Source: Atopsyche davidsoni
Taxonomy: Eukaryota; Arthropoda; Insecta; Trichoptera; Hydrobiosidae
Assembly: GCA_022113835.1 (NCBI GenBank)
Contig: JAILWY010000019.1
Coordinates: forward strand, 4,240,001 to 4,304,000
Direction: 5' to 3'
DNA length: 64,000 nt
Below are positions 1 to 12,835 of the stretch, piece after piece (positions within the stretch are counted from its first letter, which is position 1; the number at the start of each line of letters is the position of its first letter). The notes under the pieces are model-generated. The model worked only from the letters and a program-made list of their open reading frames with translations, was not told the DNA's origin and did not search any database. A program made the position numbers and the translations under genes.

Positions 1-2712
1 AACACGGCGTGCGTGGCGTTTATAGAAAAATTGCTAGGAAAAAAGTAATCCGTAATCACGATTATAACGATAAAATTTGTTATATTAACAGATCTAAAAT
101 ATCATTACATTTAACAGATTTGAATAAAGTGCTGCTATATATATACATGTAAAAAAGTCTTTTGACAAATCCCCATAAATTATCTAGATTCTAAAATGTT
201 ATATGCATAAAAATACATCGTATTGAATTTAATTCTGAATATTATAATTATAATTTTGATATTGACAGTGGGATTTCCCAAGAAAAACAAGAGCTCAAAA
301 AAATAAACTTCAGCATTAGTATAAAAGACAAAACTGAGTACATAACTGTAAACTGAATATTTATAACAATATAACTATGTATTCTTAGAAAATTATAAAA
401 TGGTTATGTGAAATCTTTTCGTTGATTCCTATTTCGGTTTCAATGGTTACCAGTAAAACAATTTATAAATGAATAATGCTTACTTTTAAATGTTTATTTT
501 ATAAATTAAAAAAATAATAATGAACCTGACAAAATAGATTGACCCACTCCACTTTAATTTAGAATGTGACTACAAAGTTAAAATCAACAGTTATTCTTAC
601 GAGATGTAATCGATTTTGTGATGTGAGGGTTTCATTTTAAAATTACATAGGTTTGTTTTCGCGGAGCTTTTTCCGCGGGGCGTTGTCAGCAAAGAAGGCG
701 TCTACGGCAAAGGGCGCGTGCGACAGGGACGACAGATGAGACGCTCGAAAAAGAGGCGGTACATAATACAGTGGGAATTACGGTAATTGAAAAACCAAGT
801 TATGTAAATTGCCCCATAGTGATAAATATTTTGTCTTTTGCCGCTTTAAAGAAATTATGACGCAAGGAAGTGCCGTTTTTGTAAAACATTAGAATAAAAA
901 CATGATGGTTTATTAAATGTTGTGAATTTCTGTCGGTCCGTAGTGCTTTCTCTCTTACCCAGTGTGTTTCCTTTTCTCACTTCCACACCATCTTTCCTTT
1001 GTCGTACATATTTGTAACACAACGTCCGACGAAGCTATTCTTGAATATTTTTGAGAATAAACATTTCCACGTGTCTTTTGCTTTCTATTTCCATATGTTT
1101 ACTCTTTTTATTGCCTAATATAATGGTTTACGAAGAATGCTTCGCTTCAGTAACTGGGAGATCCCAGCGAAAATAAAACACGAAATATTTAATTAATAAT
1201 CGCCGTATACCATTTGGTTAGGATTTACTAGCAGCGCTGAAATAAAGCACCATAAACATGAAGCTGTAGCTTTACGAACAGAGCTATCGAGTTACTGTTC
1301 GTTAATATAACAAAACGAGTTTGTTAAAGTATAGAATGTTTTAATTTAAAAATAAAAACAAAAAATCTTTATGACGGTTGATTCTGTGCGAAATTTTCGA
1401 CTGAAAATCAGGGGTGTAATTAGAGATAAATTCAGAGCAGTGGTGGCTCTCAGAATTTTAATTAAGAGAGGGTGACCTGGGGAGGGTGGCGCGTGACTGG
1501 TAAGAAGGGAGACAGCCTGTGTGTCGTAAGAAGCTAAAAGAGTGCGCCCACAAAGGAAAACATTTGTTATAATAGATGGCGAATATCAGGAACCTCTTAG
1601 TACAATAAACTCTACCTCGCAGTCGACGACTCGGTCCAGAAGGTCGTAACATGTTGTATGTTCGTAGGTTTGATATAACCTGACATAGGGGGGGGCGTTT
1701 TTTTATTTTAAATAACATGGTTTTTACTTCTCTTGGTATTCCAAGTTAACGAATTATTACTTAAAATAATTATATGACATAGAAGAATAGACCCATACAA
1801 AATTTGTATTAAAAATCAATAAATCATTTGAGATAGAAAGGAGTTACGGGTTTGTTCGAACGAAACACATGATTTACCAGCCGATGGCTCGAGCGGGTGA
1901 AACAGCTCTGGACCGCAACCCTAAATATTGATATTAAAAGCGAGAAGATTCTTTAAACGTTTCTTTATAAAAACATATTAAGATATTTTAGGAAAAATGA
2001 GGACTCGGTAAATAAGTAACACGATATTAATTCTATAATAAATATAAATTTAAACGAGCTCTGTTCGAGTTGTGCTATCGTCGTCGGAGACTATTAATTT
2101 AACGTCCAAAATTTAAAGATTTACAAAAACATTAATTAATACGTGGAAAAACTTTATAAAGATCCAGAGAACTGAACAAGAAGAGAAGACATTTCTCTCG
2201 CACAACCCAAGTTCCTCTTGAAACAAGACGGCGTACAATATACGTCAAAAAGACTTTACGCGATTCCGTTAAAACGGAAAACTTAATAAATTGATTCTAA
2301 AAACAACATTACCAACTGTTTCTAAGAATCGAAACTAATCCAAATAAAAAATATTTCGACCCACGTTCTTTTAGTTCCAAAATAAATATATTGTTAAAAA
2401 GAATAGCAAAAAGTTATATAATCCCTAATTATCAACCGACGTTTCAGTGGTGGGTTGTTTTTTATTTTTAATTAAAATATTTTTTACGACAATTATTGAT
2501 TGAAGTCATTAAAAAATCCCATGAATACTAACTGTTTAAATGCCATATTATGTTAGTTAGAGGATAATGGATGAAATTCTATTATTTTATTATTGACTTT
2601 CAACCAAAATATCTTCCGTCATGAATTCAACCCAATACGAGGCAACGTCTTGAAAAGATGGAAGAAAACTGAATAAATAATAAAAATAATTGTATCTTTC
2701 TGTGGTGTAGAA
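1..2712. other. Gene-free AT-rich stretch
   Basis: No frame shows a recognisable domain. The only open frame above 80 codons (1458-1718, minus) has no family resemblance that I can see and starts in ordinary AT-rich DNA. A short CpG-rich block at about 655-775 contains a 5-bp GC stem (660-664 with 673-677). The rest is simple AT-rich sequence with short A and T runs. Confidence 0.6.
655..775. other. CpG-rich block, possible regulatory element
   Basis: About 120 bp of GC- and CpG-rich sequence stands out from AT-rich flanks. It holds an inverted repeat CGCGG/CCGCG (660-664 and 673-677) around an 8-bp loop. No open frame of note crosses it. Its function is unknown; an enhancer or promoter role is a guess from composition only. 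Confidence 0.25.
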
Positions 2713-3330
2713 CAGGAGCCGGCAAACTTATTAACCAAAGAACCAAATATGAAAATTACAACGTAAAAAAAAATTGGGAGCCAAATCTGTTAATTGATTT
2801 AATAAACCTCTATTAAAATTTAACACTTTATTGAAATACGGGTATACCGAATTAAACTTAATTTATTATCAAACAAACCCCTAAGGGATTTAAAGTTAAA
2901 ATAATAGAATAACTGGTAATGACTTTTGTATATATGTTGACTTTTTTGCCAATTTATAAGAAATGATAGTTTCATTTACTATATTACTATAAAGAAATAA
3001 GGTGTTATTAATTATATGTGAGTATTTAAGATCAAAAAATCAGAATAAATTAATATATAAGTCGCACATAAAAATGAAAATACAATAATCGATGAAATTT
3101 TTTTTATTATCTATAAATTTGAATCATGATAGTGACCAACAAACATTTAATGTGAACGATGTTCTTGCATCTCCTTGGAAAGTAAAGTAATTATTGTTTG
3201 TATATTGTTAATTTTAGGCACGATTCTAGGTTTTCATCAATAAGACGACTTCTCAGCTTACTCTTGATAAAGTTCATACTTGAAAACGATTGTTTGCATA
3301 AATATGCAGAACCGAAGATTTGTGCCAGAG
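2713..3330 (-). mobile_element. hAT transposon remnant, 3' part
   Basis: The left edge begins CAGGAGCCGGCAAACTTA (2713-2730), which has the CAG-start and CGGCAAACT core typical of hAT terminal inverted repeats of the Charlie/Zaphod kind. Sub-terminal motifs follow (AACCAAAGAACCAAAT, then GGGAGCCAAA near 2778). The transposase C-terminus is read on the minus strand at 3191-3328, so the TIR at 2713 is the 3' end of the element. The other TIR and most of the transposase gene are missing: at about 3330 the sequence changes to a different dispersed repeat. No 8-bp target duplication can be checked because the right end is lost. Confidence 0.75.
3191..3328 (-). pseudogene. hAT transposase C-terminal fragment
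   Basis: This 45-codon minus-strand frame ends at a TAA (3191-3193). It reads LAQIFGSAYLCKQSFSSM, followed by NFIKSKLRSRLIDENLESCL and a short tail. This is the classic C-terminal hATC dimerisation motif: the FGS-x-YLC-x-Q-x-FS core, then the K-x-R-x-RL-x-DE-x-L segment. It is closest in style to the GTF2IRD2/ZBED-like group of hAT proteins. The catalytic residues lie further upstream in the family and are absent here. The usual tail after the DE-x-L segment is also cut short. The fragment has no start codon and is surely non-functional. The match to family motifs is clear although I ran no alignment. Confidence 0.85.
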
Positions 3331-3446
3331 CCGCACTATACTATCTACCCTTTAGAAACTCATGAACACTGGCTCAGCGTGAGTATATACTAAGTGAAAT
3401 GGTCGCCAACCTCCTCTGATGAGGCACTTGATGAAGAAGAAGACGG
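3331..3446. repeat. Dispersed repeat copy 1 (shared with 49486-49600)
   Basis: The segment with GAGTATATACT, AGTGAAATGGTCGCCAACCT and GGCACTTGATGAAG recurs with few changes at 49486-49600 in the same orientation. It directly abuts the hAT fragment. No coding potential or terminal repeats were seen. The family is unknown to me; it may be part of a non-autonomous transposon. Confidence 0.75.
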
Positions 3447-6400
3447 TGCAAATGATTTTAAATATAATCATAGCTTAGTTTAGGGAAAAACTGAGCTGAC
3501 AGTAATTTGAACATAAAAAAACAAGCAAAACCCCAAAAGCCGTAGAAAGAACAAAATATAGATACTGAGTTGATGGGATAGTATGTACGTTTGTAACGGT
3601 GATAAAACAGACGAAAACCTCATCACGGTGAGCTAAGATTGCGGCGGAGATGACAGCTTTCAAACCACTACAAATTCACATAGCTAATAAATTTTCATTT
3701 CGAATAGCGATGATTTTCGTCCATATTCCGCGGACGCCAAGAATAGTTATTTAGGATCTATAACGTGACCACGAGAGATTTAAAGTCCTCAAATAGTATA
3801 ATATTAACTTGCTCGAAATATTGATAGAAGATCATCATATTCTTTTTCAATTATTAATATATACAACGTCAAAAAGCAGTTTTGACTCTTTGTACATTCG
3901 AACAAAATTACTGAGAAATATTTTATTATATAACATTCGTAATTATAACAGAAAAATATCAAAAATGATTGCCAAAATGTTTTCAAAGTGCGACTGATGT
4001 AGTCCTCTTTGGAACACGCGTCTGTCGTGACATTAACATCGCGGGGACATTGACTGATGATGCTTCGGAAATAAGTATCGGTCGGTGCAGGAGCACGGCG
4101 AACAGCCACCGGCCCGGTATTGTTATGCCCGGTGTGCGAACACGGCACGCCGCGCCCGCCAGTCAGTCATTAGCGACTAACACTTTGCTTTAATTGCCTT
4201 CATGTGAGTGTATATTTTTAGTTTATGTCTGATTTTAGCACACAAGACATATCAGTGCCCTACAATGTAAACTTAAACGTTTTCAAATGCCATCAATGTT
4301 AATACCTTTAGTAACACAATAAAAATATAACTTGATAATATCGTGTGAATAATGTCTCCTCGTAAAACCTACGCAATTCATGAAAATCCCGCCCAGAGTT
4401 TCTAAGTAATTGAATGAGTAAAAACGATGTTTCTACATGATGCCTGAAATCACTATTGTTGAAAGCTTAAATCGGAACGCTGGCATGTAGCCGCGCGAGC
4501 CCGCCGTTACCTCGGCGATACGCCGCAGGATGCACCGTGCCGTAGAATTAACTACATATCCTTTGTGTAGAAATACGTCAGGCAAAAGCTAGCAGAATAG
4601 ACGGGTTGTGTAATCACTTTGGAATTTGATTTCAATGAGAATAATCTTGAGGCACACATAGTATTGAAAACATGTCGATATTCTTATTGCCGGGAGATAT
4701 GGGTTCATACAATATTTAGCTGCGAGTCGTAATGGGACAGCTTTTCACTCTGCGACAAGTCGAATTACTAAGTGTACGTTCCAGATCCGTAGTGGTCATT
4801 AATGCCAAGATGGTCATTAATTATAGAAAACCCAAGAGTCATTCTGGCAAATTGCACTCCCCGGTGATGTAAAGCATGTCTGTGGGAGACGAGGAGTGCG
4901 TCTGGTGGTATCGGGTTACAGACACCGCGGATGAAGACAGAATCTGACAGGAGTTGCAGTCGGGGAAGAAATGCATGTGAAATTACACATGTCACACAAG
5001 TTGCTTTGATAAATGGTTGCATGAGATATATAGTGTATAAATTGTGGATATAACGTACAAATTTTTAGAATATTAATGCTAAGATATACTATAGTACTCA
5101 ATAAATGAGAATTCGTATTAAATTATCGATTCTGTGATTTGTAAATATTAAATACGTTTGAACGTATTGAATAGGGTTTGAAAGTATGGAATATGATTTG
5201 TTGGAAAGGTATTAGATAAATATATGTATAATTTTGGTTTGTGGATGATAAACATCTGCTACAAGTTACATATCAAAATGAAATTAAAAAAAAAAAACGA
5301 ATTTTATAAATAGTAAAGTCAGCTCAGTAAAAATTGTTATACAAAAAATATGTTTATACATTCTCAATTATTTGTTTAAAGATAATTTGATTTAAAAAAA
5401 AAATACGAATTGGATTACCTTACAATGCAATTAATTCGTATTTATTCGACATGGGTTTGGTCGTAATCGGTATAAACCAATGACAAATTATTGACGTACC
5501 CGCATGCACTAGGATGAAAATATTTGATCTAATAATTAAAAAGCTATTTACTCTTTTGTGAGGAGGATAGCTTGACGTGTGCAGTGGGAAAATTCATGAA
5601 TATTTAAGACTGCGGACCGACAACTTGGAGAAGCGGAACTACTCGGCGGCCAAGGCACTCAAAATATCACTGCAACACGTTGTTAACCTATGGGGATAAC
5701 AGTCCGATAATCTCTACTCGAAGCAAAAACAGGAGTGTCAAGTTAGACATTGGCAGGGCTATATCGACATGGCACGCCAGCCGCTACGACCTGCCTGCCG
5801 ATGATTAACGAGCGGACTCGAGCGGACCCGAACCATCATCAATTATTTTGGGAGAGAAAAGACGGATGGATGTTGGACAGGTAGAGGTGACACGACGAAA
5901 CGAGTGGAGTGTGTTTGATTATTGTGCTTTTAGTGCGAATCGGTATGGATTGAGATTCCAATCCAAACCTTCCAATTTGACGCCGATTTAAACTTCAAAA
6001 TTCTAAAGAGAATACTTGAAGAATATTCACAAACAACGTACAAATTAACAATTATTCAACTTATTTCCCAAAAATTAATAATACAAATAAAATATTTAAA
6101 AAAACAAAACCTCATAACTCACAAAATACAAAGAGTTTTAGAATATTCGGAAATCTCCCGGCGTTCTGTGGGCCATAAATTTGAAGCGTCTCTCGCCGAT
6201 TCACAAATCGCAAAACAGAACGAAATGAAGATGAATCGCTAGAATGAAAAAATAATTCAAAAATAAATTCTTTTCAGGTAAAATCTGTAGGAAAATTTAC
6301 TGAAAACCTTATCTAGGGTGACGTATCAGAGCTGCGTCCTTTGCAATTGATAAGGTGCGTAAATCAGCGATACCAACTACGTTCCCAAAAGCGACCTCTT

Positions 6401-9400
6401 CTCACTGGAGGGTTGAGAATAAAGTGGAAAGATATTTACTGTTATATAAAGGATACGACGAAAACAAATGCACACCATTGGTGTTTTTAAAGCAATGTTT
6501 TGTTATAAACATAGTAACGCGAGTTATTTCAGGTTTGCAACGCCATTACGAAATGATTATACAAAAAAATTTATCATCAATATATAAAGCCAAGGTAAAA
6601 GTAAGATTCTTTAACAACACATATTAAAAAAAATATATATTTGAATTGCGAGTCACTCGTCTCCTTTATCCCCCCCCCCCGCTTAAGCAACAAAGGGAAG
6701 CAAAAGTGAAATAAATCAGCAGAGATAAGGACTGTCATACTATCATAAAAGATACTTTCCATAATAATTTTAATAAGAGCGATCGTTAGATAAAACTAAA
6801 CCGCAATGATTGTAAAAAAAATTTAAAGGATTTTTTTTATAAAACGGATGTTTTTTATTGTGAATCAGCATGTTTGAAAGCCGAGCAAAAATTAAAATTC
6901 ATGAGAAATTGCTACTTTTTATATATTTAAAATATTTATATTACTCGGGGAATAAATTATAAAGATGAAAAATCTACAATGTTATGATAAATGCTAATCG
7001 ACCATAAAACTGATATTTTATTTCGTGACCATTGGATTAAATATTTTTCAAAGGTAAGGAAAAAATGCTGAAGTGAAATGTGAAGTTTATAAATTGTATT
7101 GTCAATATAAATAAATAAGACACTAGTATAAAAAAAAAATAATAATAATTTTAGTGTGTAAATTGAGTTCAATGGACGTTAACCCACACAATCACATCGA
7201 AACTAAATATAGTTTTCGTACTAAAAAGCTGGTTTGCTTTTTCCATAAACGAGGCACCACGCCATTACCATGGTGATCTAACTTGAGATGAAAAGCACGA
7301 TGAGAGATTTTTATTAAGATAAGTGCAAGAGACGTCGCTGATGGATGGAGTCAATAAAGGTTACTGTGCTTACTGGATTTTCGATATCAGGCGAACCGCT
7401 TTAATTCTCTTCCGAATACTGATTACTACAAAATAAATATGAATGTTGTGAACAAAAAAAAAAACCCCCTACACAAAGATCACAATCTAATTGACCGATA
7501 ATTTTCAACTGTATGTGTAATAATCGAAAGTGCAACTAAGCTACATAGATTTATTAACTATCAATTGAGTGCATATCATTAAAAAAATAACCAGATATAA
7601 AATAATTTTAAAAAAATATTTATAAAAAATAATACTAACCTCAGGAGATAATTATTGTTTTATTTGGGAAGGGGTATATAATTAATTAAGAGAAAAACAC
7701 AAAAAGCCATTAAATCAACACATTAATACTATTTAAATCAAACTTGTTTTGACATTCAAATATTTATAAATGTAACACACTATTATTTATTTGAATATAT
7801 TTTAATTATATTTATTTCAGCTTTGCAAAAAGAGTGATATTTTACAGCATGTAAAAAAAACCGAAAATACTATAAAATGCAGCAAAAAAAAAAATGACTG
7901 GAAATGTTTAATTACTTAAATGTCTGATTTGTAGCATGCAAAAGGTGATAAAAAATAGTGAAATTTAAACAAAAAAAAAATGGAGAAAAACTAGGAAAAA
8001 AAATCGGGTGAAAGTCCCAATTACTGCTTAAAAAATTTGACGTACATCATTTTACGTTTTGATTTATGTAGAGAGATTCTCAAAAGCCCATAACGAATTT
8101 TGCAGGGAGTTCCGAAGCAGGCTTATTTACAGTTACGCGATCCGCTAACATCAATCATTTTCAGTAATCAACCCTAACAAACATCCATTTCACTTAGCAC
8201 TACTAGGTTTTGGCTTCAGTTGAAAAATACCCAGAGGATACAACATCCTATTATGGTCATTTGTTCAACCGAATGTTTATGCGAAATCAATGCAAGAAAA
8301 CTTAGCATTAAAAAACTAAATAAACTTTACATAATCTAAAAACATACGATATAATTTGATGTTAACAGCTAACACAAAAGCAATTAATTATAATATAATT
8401 AAGTTAATTTAATAAAATATATAAATTCATAAGCCTTTATTAGCAAAGAAATTGATTAAAATTAAGACGAAATTTCCAACAATATATTTATTATATTTTC
8501 CTTTTGTGTAAAGCTACTTGTGCACACAATAATATGAATTAAATAAAGAAAATTGGACACAGAAATCCGCAACGGGCTCAGGACGTTAATTGCCGTGTTC
8601 ACTATAATAATAAGCAACATATTTGAAGTCTTCGCCACATTCCTCGGCATTTACAATAAATTAATCATCCTTAAACGCCTCCTTCGCGACGCCTTACACT
8701 CGCGCGGGTTCTTTTGTACGAACCAAGGGAGGGTAATTTTTCAATTTCATACAAACGCTGGGACGCCGGTATAAATTTTCAACCCCCCCCCCCCCCCCCC
8801 CAATAAAAAGAGTTCTCTCAACGGTGGGTCGCGCACATAATGCCTGTGTGTTAGTTCGCACGCGAGCTGAATGGACCTTTTCTTCAATATTTTTTCTTCT
8901 TCATTCTTATTCAAAAGCTTTGTAAAAAAAAAGTTATGAATAGATTTCTTTCAACGATATTTTCTTTGCTAGACTTTTAGTTTTTTAAATTGAAAATAAT
9001 GAGATATTGTCAACTATATACAAAAACTGGAGTCAACTGTACGACATAAAGCTAGCAATGCACTTTTGGATGAAAACAATTTACTTTAGTTTCTTGTTCA
9101 AACGAGGACGTCCACTAATAAATGTGGATTTCCGTTGAGCAATTTTTTTATTCAACCTTTACTTTTTTAACGTTTACACATATACTAACGTAACAATTAG
9201 TTTTTTAATATAAAAAATATATAAACTAAGTCCATAGTCACACTTACAATATTATAATGTATTGTTTTAACTAGACAGTATGAAAAATTCTTTCGTTTTC
9301 GTCATGCCGCACTGTTCAACCTTGAATAACAATATTTATTTGCAAATAATTTGGTTAAATCAATTATGACAATATAAAGCATTCACTTAAAAATAAAATA

Positions 9401-9461
9401 TCGACGGTATGGAACTACCCGTTGATGCCAGATTACAATGTCCACCTATAGTGAGATTGTT
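3447..9461. other. Gene-free AT-rich stretch
   Basis: Open frames here are short (under 115 codons), AT-driven and without motifs. Modest CpG-rich patches lie at about 4075-4175 and 4485-4545. TGGTCATTAAT occurs twice, 18 bp apart (4793-4803 and 4811-4821). Homopolymer C runs occur at 6670-6680 and 8783-8801. I see no RNA gene and no transposon ends. Confidence 0.55.
8783..8801 (+). repeat. Poly-C tract, 19 bp
   Basis: Nineteen consecutive C residues sit in AT-rich surroundings. It is a simple homopolymer, likely length-variable and error-prone in sequencing. Confidence 0.95.
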
Positions 9462-9515
9462 GAGCGAGAGAAAGTCACTAAAAACAGTAACTGAGGTGGA
9501 AACACGTGCACTCAA
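9462..9515 (+). repeat. Dispersed repeat copy (shared with 22577-22640)
   Basis: The motif GCGA-x-AGAAAGT-x-ACT, followed by AGTAACTGAGGTGGAAA or a close variant, occurs here and at 22577-22640 in the same orientation. The second copy has a longer spacer (AGTAACTCTGATAACTGAGG). Outside this core the two loci diverge. It is probably a short decayed transposon family; no ends can be placed. Confidence 0.6.
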
Positions 9516-12410
9516 TCTTAATAATTCACTTTTTTTCCGTCGCTGCCAAACCGCCGTCAATCGTGCCTATATCTGAAGCATGGTTTTGGACATTCCTTCC
9601 ATGCACAAATTTAATTTTATTCTTCCGGACACGTTACTACTAGAATTATTATTGCGTGCCGTTTATAATTTACACGTGAACTTTCAACATTTTTTCACAC
9701 TTCCTGCATCGCATCAAAATTGTCGTTTCAAAAAAAAAAAAAAAAATAAGGAAAAGTCAAATGACACTCTCGTGGATCACAATTAAAGGCAGTTCTTTTC
9801 AGAATCCAAAAAAACGGACGTACTTCAAAGTAGTCAATTGACAATATACATTCGTTAGGATAAAAGAAATGTGTGCTTATTTCGTTGAAATACTTTTAAA
9901 AATATACAAGAAAAACGATAGGTCCCCGTTTAATCGCAGCCTCTTGGCTTCCGCCAGTAAGCTGTCTCGCGCGCTGACCCACTTCCTGCGGGCCCATTTA
10001 CATGCGGAGCTCCCCACCCGCCAGTCGCGCGTGCCTGAGCGGCCCGGGCCGGGACTCGCACAGAGGCTCTTCTATCCCCTCGCATCTAATATATAACTTA
10101 TGCATATTTTATTACACGTTTTATCCTCATATTTATTTCGCGTTGAACAATATTGAACGATGTTCTGTTTTGCGTTATGATGCTGTTATTTGTTCTTGCT
10201 GCACATTTTTCCAAAGGTAGGTATATTATTTTTCAAAATAATTAAGATCCATGTACAAGAAAATGATATTTAACAATCTTTATATTAGTTCACTCGTTGG
10301 AAAAAACTGCTACGGATTTTTACGTTAGTTATAAACAAACTGTTGACAAACGACGAAATGATTTATATCATCCATACAAACACGGTCCAAAAGTTTTAAA
10401 AATAATTAACATTGGTTAATTTATATCAACTCCGTACCTAAACCAAAAGTCTTTATTTATTATATATAGTATATACAATATTGAAGTAAATCGTTTCACG
10501 TGAAATAATTGACTTAAGAGATTTGAGATGACTATCGCGACCTGGCTTTCCGAGCAAGAATTCAAGTCGTTATATGCAAATATGAAAGCGATGCTCCGAA
10601 AGACATGGCAATCATGAAAACATATGCTTTTTATTACTAGAACTTTGACGTTAATCGCATTAATAAATAATTAAGCAATAAAACAAAAAAAAATGCTTTA
10701 GACGTAGATACCTAGTGAACTAATGAATTGATTTCTCTTACACACTTAACAATAGGATTTTATAAAAATAAGTATAAACAAACAATGATTATAAATAAAC
10801 ACAAATTGAATCATTTTAAACTGTACAAAAGCCAAAATCACTGATCGCACAGCAGATGTCGCAAGTGTGATGAATTATACAATTCCACGGTAATGAAACA
10901 TGCAGAGATATTGAAATAAATAATAGATATAATTAATATGACGAGTGTGAAAATTTGTAGAATATTTAATGTTGGGGGTTTCATCCGTCATACAAATTGA
11001 ACATAAAACATTTCAAATGAACTGTCACAATTTAACGAATACGAATTAGTTTTACAATATTCAATATTTTATATTGAACACAGTTAATGATTAGCGGAAA
11101 TTAAAAAGGACTGGTATTTCAAATTTGCTTCATTCAAAATATATAAAGAGCATCATATCATATATCATAGCATCATCTAAAATAAGTCTTGGATTACATA
11201 TTTTTTTAACATCCATTCCAGAAAAATTCATACAATATCTTTTGTTTAAAGTTCAAAGTTTAAAAGACTTACAATTTAATGTCAATTGACAAGGTACATC
11301 TAAACTATAGGCAGTCTCCGGGCTGCTTAAAGCCCTCATCTCCCACATATTAGGCTGTAGTTATGTTCTACTCATTTTAAGTATTTATACGATAGCATGA
11401 TAGAAGCAAAAGTAGATCTGTAGTATTTAATAATTATCTAGACTAGCAACAAAAAAACGTCTGTATAAAGGAACTTAAACTGAGTAGATATTTTTATCAC
11501 ACTTGTTATTAAAACCATTATGTCATATAACTTCATCTGCAGAATAATCAACAAGCATAGAAACGTAAAATTTCAGCAGAGGGAGCACCCGGCTGAGAAA
11601 GGATTCCAATTTGAAAGCCTGTCACACTCGTCCGGCTAGCTCAGGACATGTAGTGCATACATGGCAAACTCCCTGCGAGCCCTTCCTGCGTTAGCCTCAC
11701 AGAGATCCGCTCCCTTGTTACTCTGCCTACCCGTGTCTCTGTCATACATAACAGCCCTGTGCATTCAGTCTGCCTCTCTTACCTCTCCAAAGGTGAGCGG
11801 TGTCGTAAATCATGCACTACCTCTGAGCACGACTTTAAATGGTCGAACAATTAAAAGAGTGATATAAGCAACGGTTTGTGTGCCGTGAACATGCTAGCTA
11901 GAGGTTTATTATTGTCAAAGAATGGATGTTCCTCATGTTTGCATGCTTTAATACAAGCGAATAAACGAACAGAATCTGAATAAATCAAATTTAAAGTCAA
12001 TTATCATACGTTGTTTGATTGAACGATATATATATATATATTTTTATATGGATAGATAGATAGATATATATATAAAACATCGTACTTTCAAAACGCATTA
12101 ATGCTGCAATGATAAATAAAAGCCTGTTCTAGTAAAATTGTACATTGCTTGTATATTTGATACGTGAGAGTGCAAATCAATCACAGGAATGTGAATAAAT
12201 ATTTCAAATTCGCTGTATTTTTTGAATAATACATATCGATAACCAGGGCTTGCATTTTTTTTATGGAACTCACTATGCAGACATTTAATATCATATATTG
12301 ATATTGTTACAAGCCAAATTTCAAAATAACGTACACTTCACTTCCATTACTAAAATATATAAAGGAAATTATTATGAGAACATCACAACCCAAAATGACT
12401 TATTTCTAAG
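9516..12410. other. Gene-free stretch with one CpG-rich patch
   Basis: A poly-A run lies at about 9729-9746 and a CpG-rich patch at about 9945-10080. Two overlapping short frames cross that patch but read as arginine/proline/serine-rich translation of GC-rich DNA. Nothing else is recognised up to 12410. Confidence 0.5.
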
Positions 12411-12578
12411 CTTCAAATAATATTTTTAAGTAAAATACTTGAGTGATTTTCCACATGTTCGTTTTTATTTGTGACCGGTTTCGCCAACCTTTCACATTGG
12501 CATTATCAAACTCTGTACTCAAAAATATTAAAATGGAATTCCACCAAGTACTCTCTGTCAAAAATATTGAATTTCTTA
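12411..12578 (+). repeat. Mosaic dispersed repeat (partial copies at 16825 and 60808)
   Basis: The left part (12411-12515, containing GTGACCGGTTTCGCCAACCT and GGCATTATCAAA) has a diverged copy at 16825-16912. The right part (12521-12578, containing AATTCCACCAAGTACTC and CTGTCAAAAATATTGA) has a close copy at 60808-60858. The two partners do not overlap, so this locus holds the longest version of the family in the window. No coding potential or terminal repeats were recognised. Confidence 0.75.
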
Positions 12579-12766
12579 AGCTTCAAATATTATACTTTTA
12601 CTACAGAATAAGCTATACTTCGTATAATCATAGCCTGTTTGATGGGTGTGTAAGTTTTTTTTATAAAAGGGCTATTTTGTGGGAAAGTCAAACTGAATTT
12701 GGAAAAGTAGGTTAAGGCATCTGGCAGCCCTGTCCGTCATGCTTCAGGTGGTCCCCTGGAGGGGAC

Positions 12767-12835
12767 GTGTGGCGGGTGCGGCGGGCAAGGGCGGGCAAGG
12801 GCGGGCTAGGGCGGGAGGGCGGCGAGAGCGGGCGG
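12767..12835 (+). repeat. G-rich 10-bp tandem repeat
   Basis: Three 10-bp units GCGGGCAAGG, GCGGGCAAGG, GCGGGCTAGG (12781-12810) are followed by GCGGGAGGGC and more G-rich sequence. Many closely spaced GGG runs lie on the plus strand, so G-quadruplex formation is possible. The frames through it are low-complexity and not credible proteins. Confidence 0.8.

Noticed and set aside
5690..5735. GGGGATAACAG stretch resembling a large-subunit rRNA segment
   Set aside because: Only about 11 bases agree; flanking sequence has no rRNA similarity.
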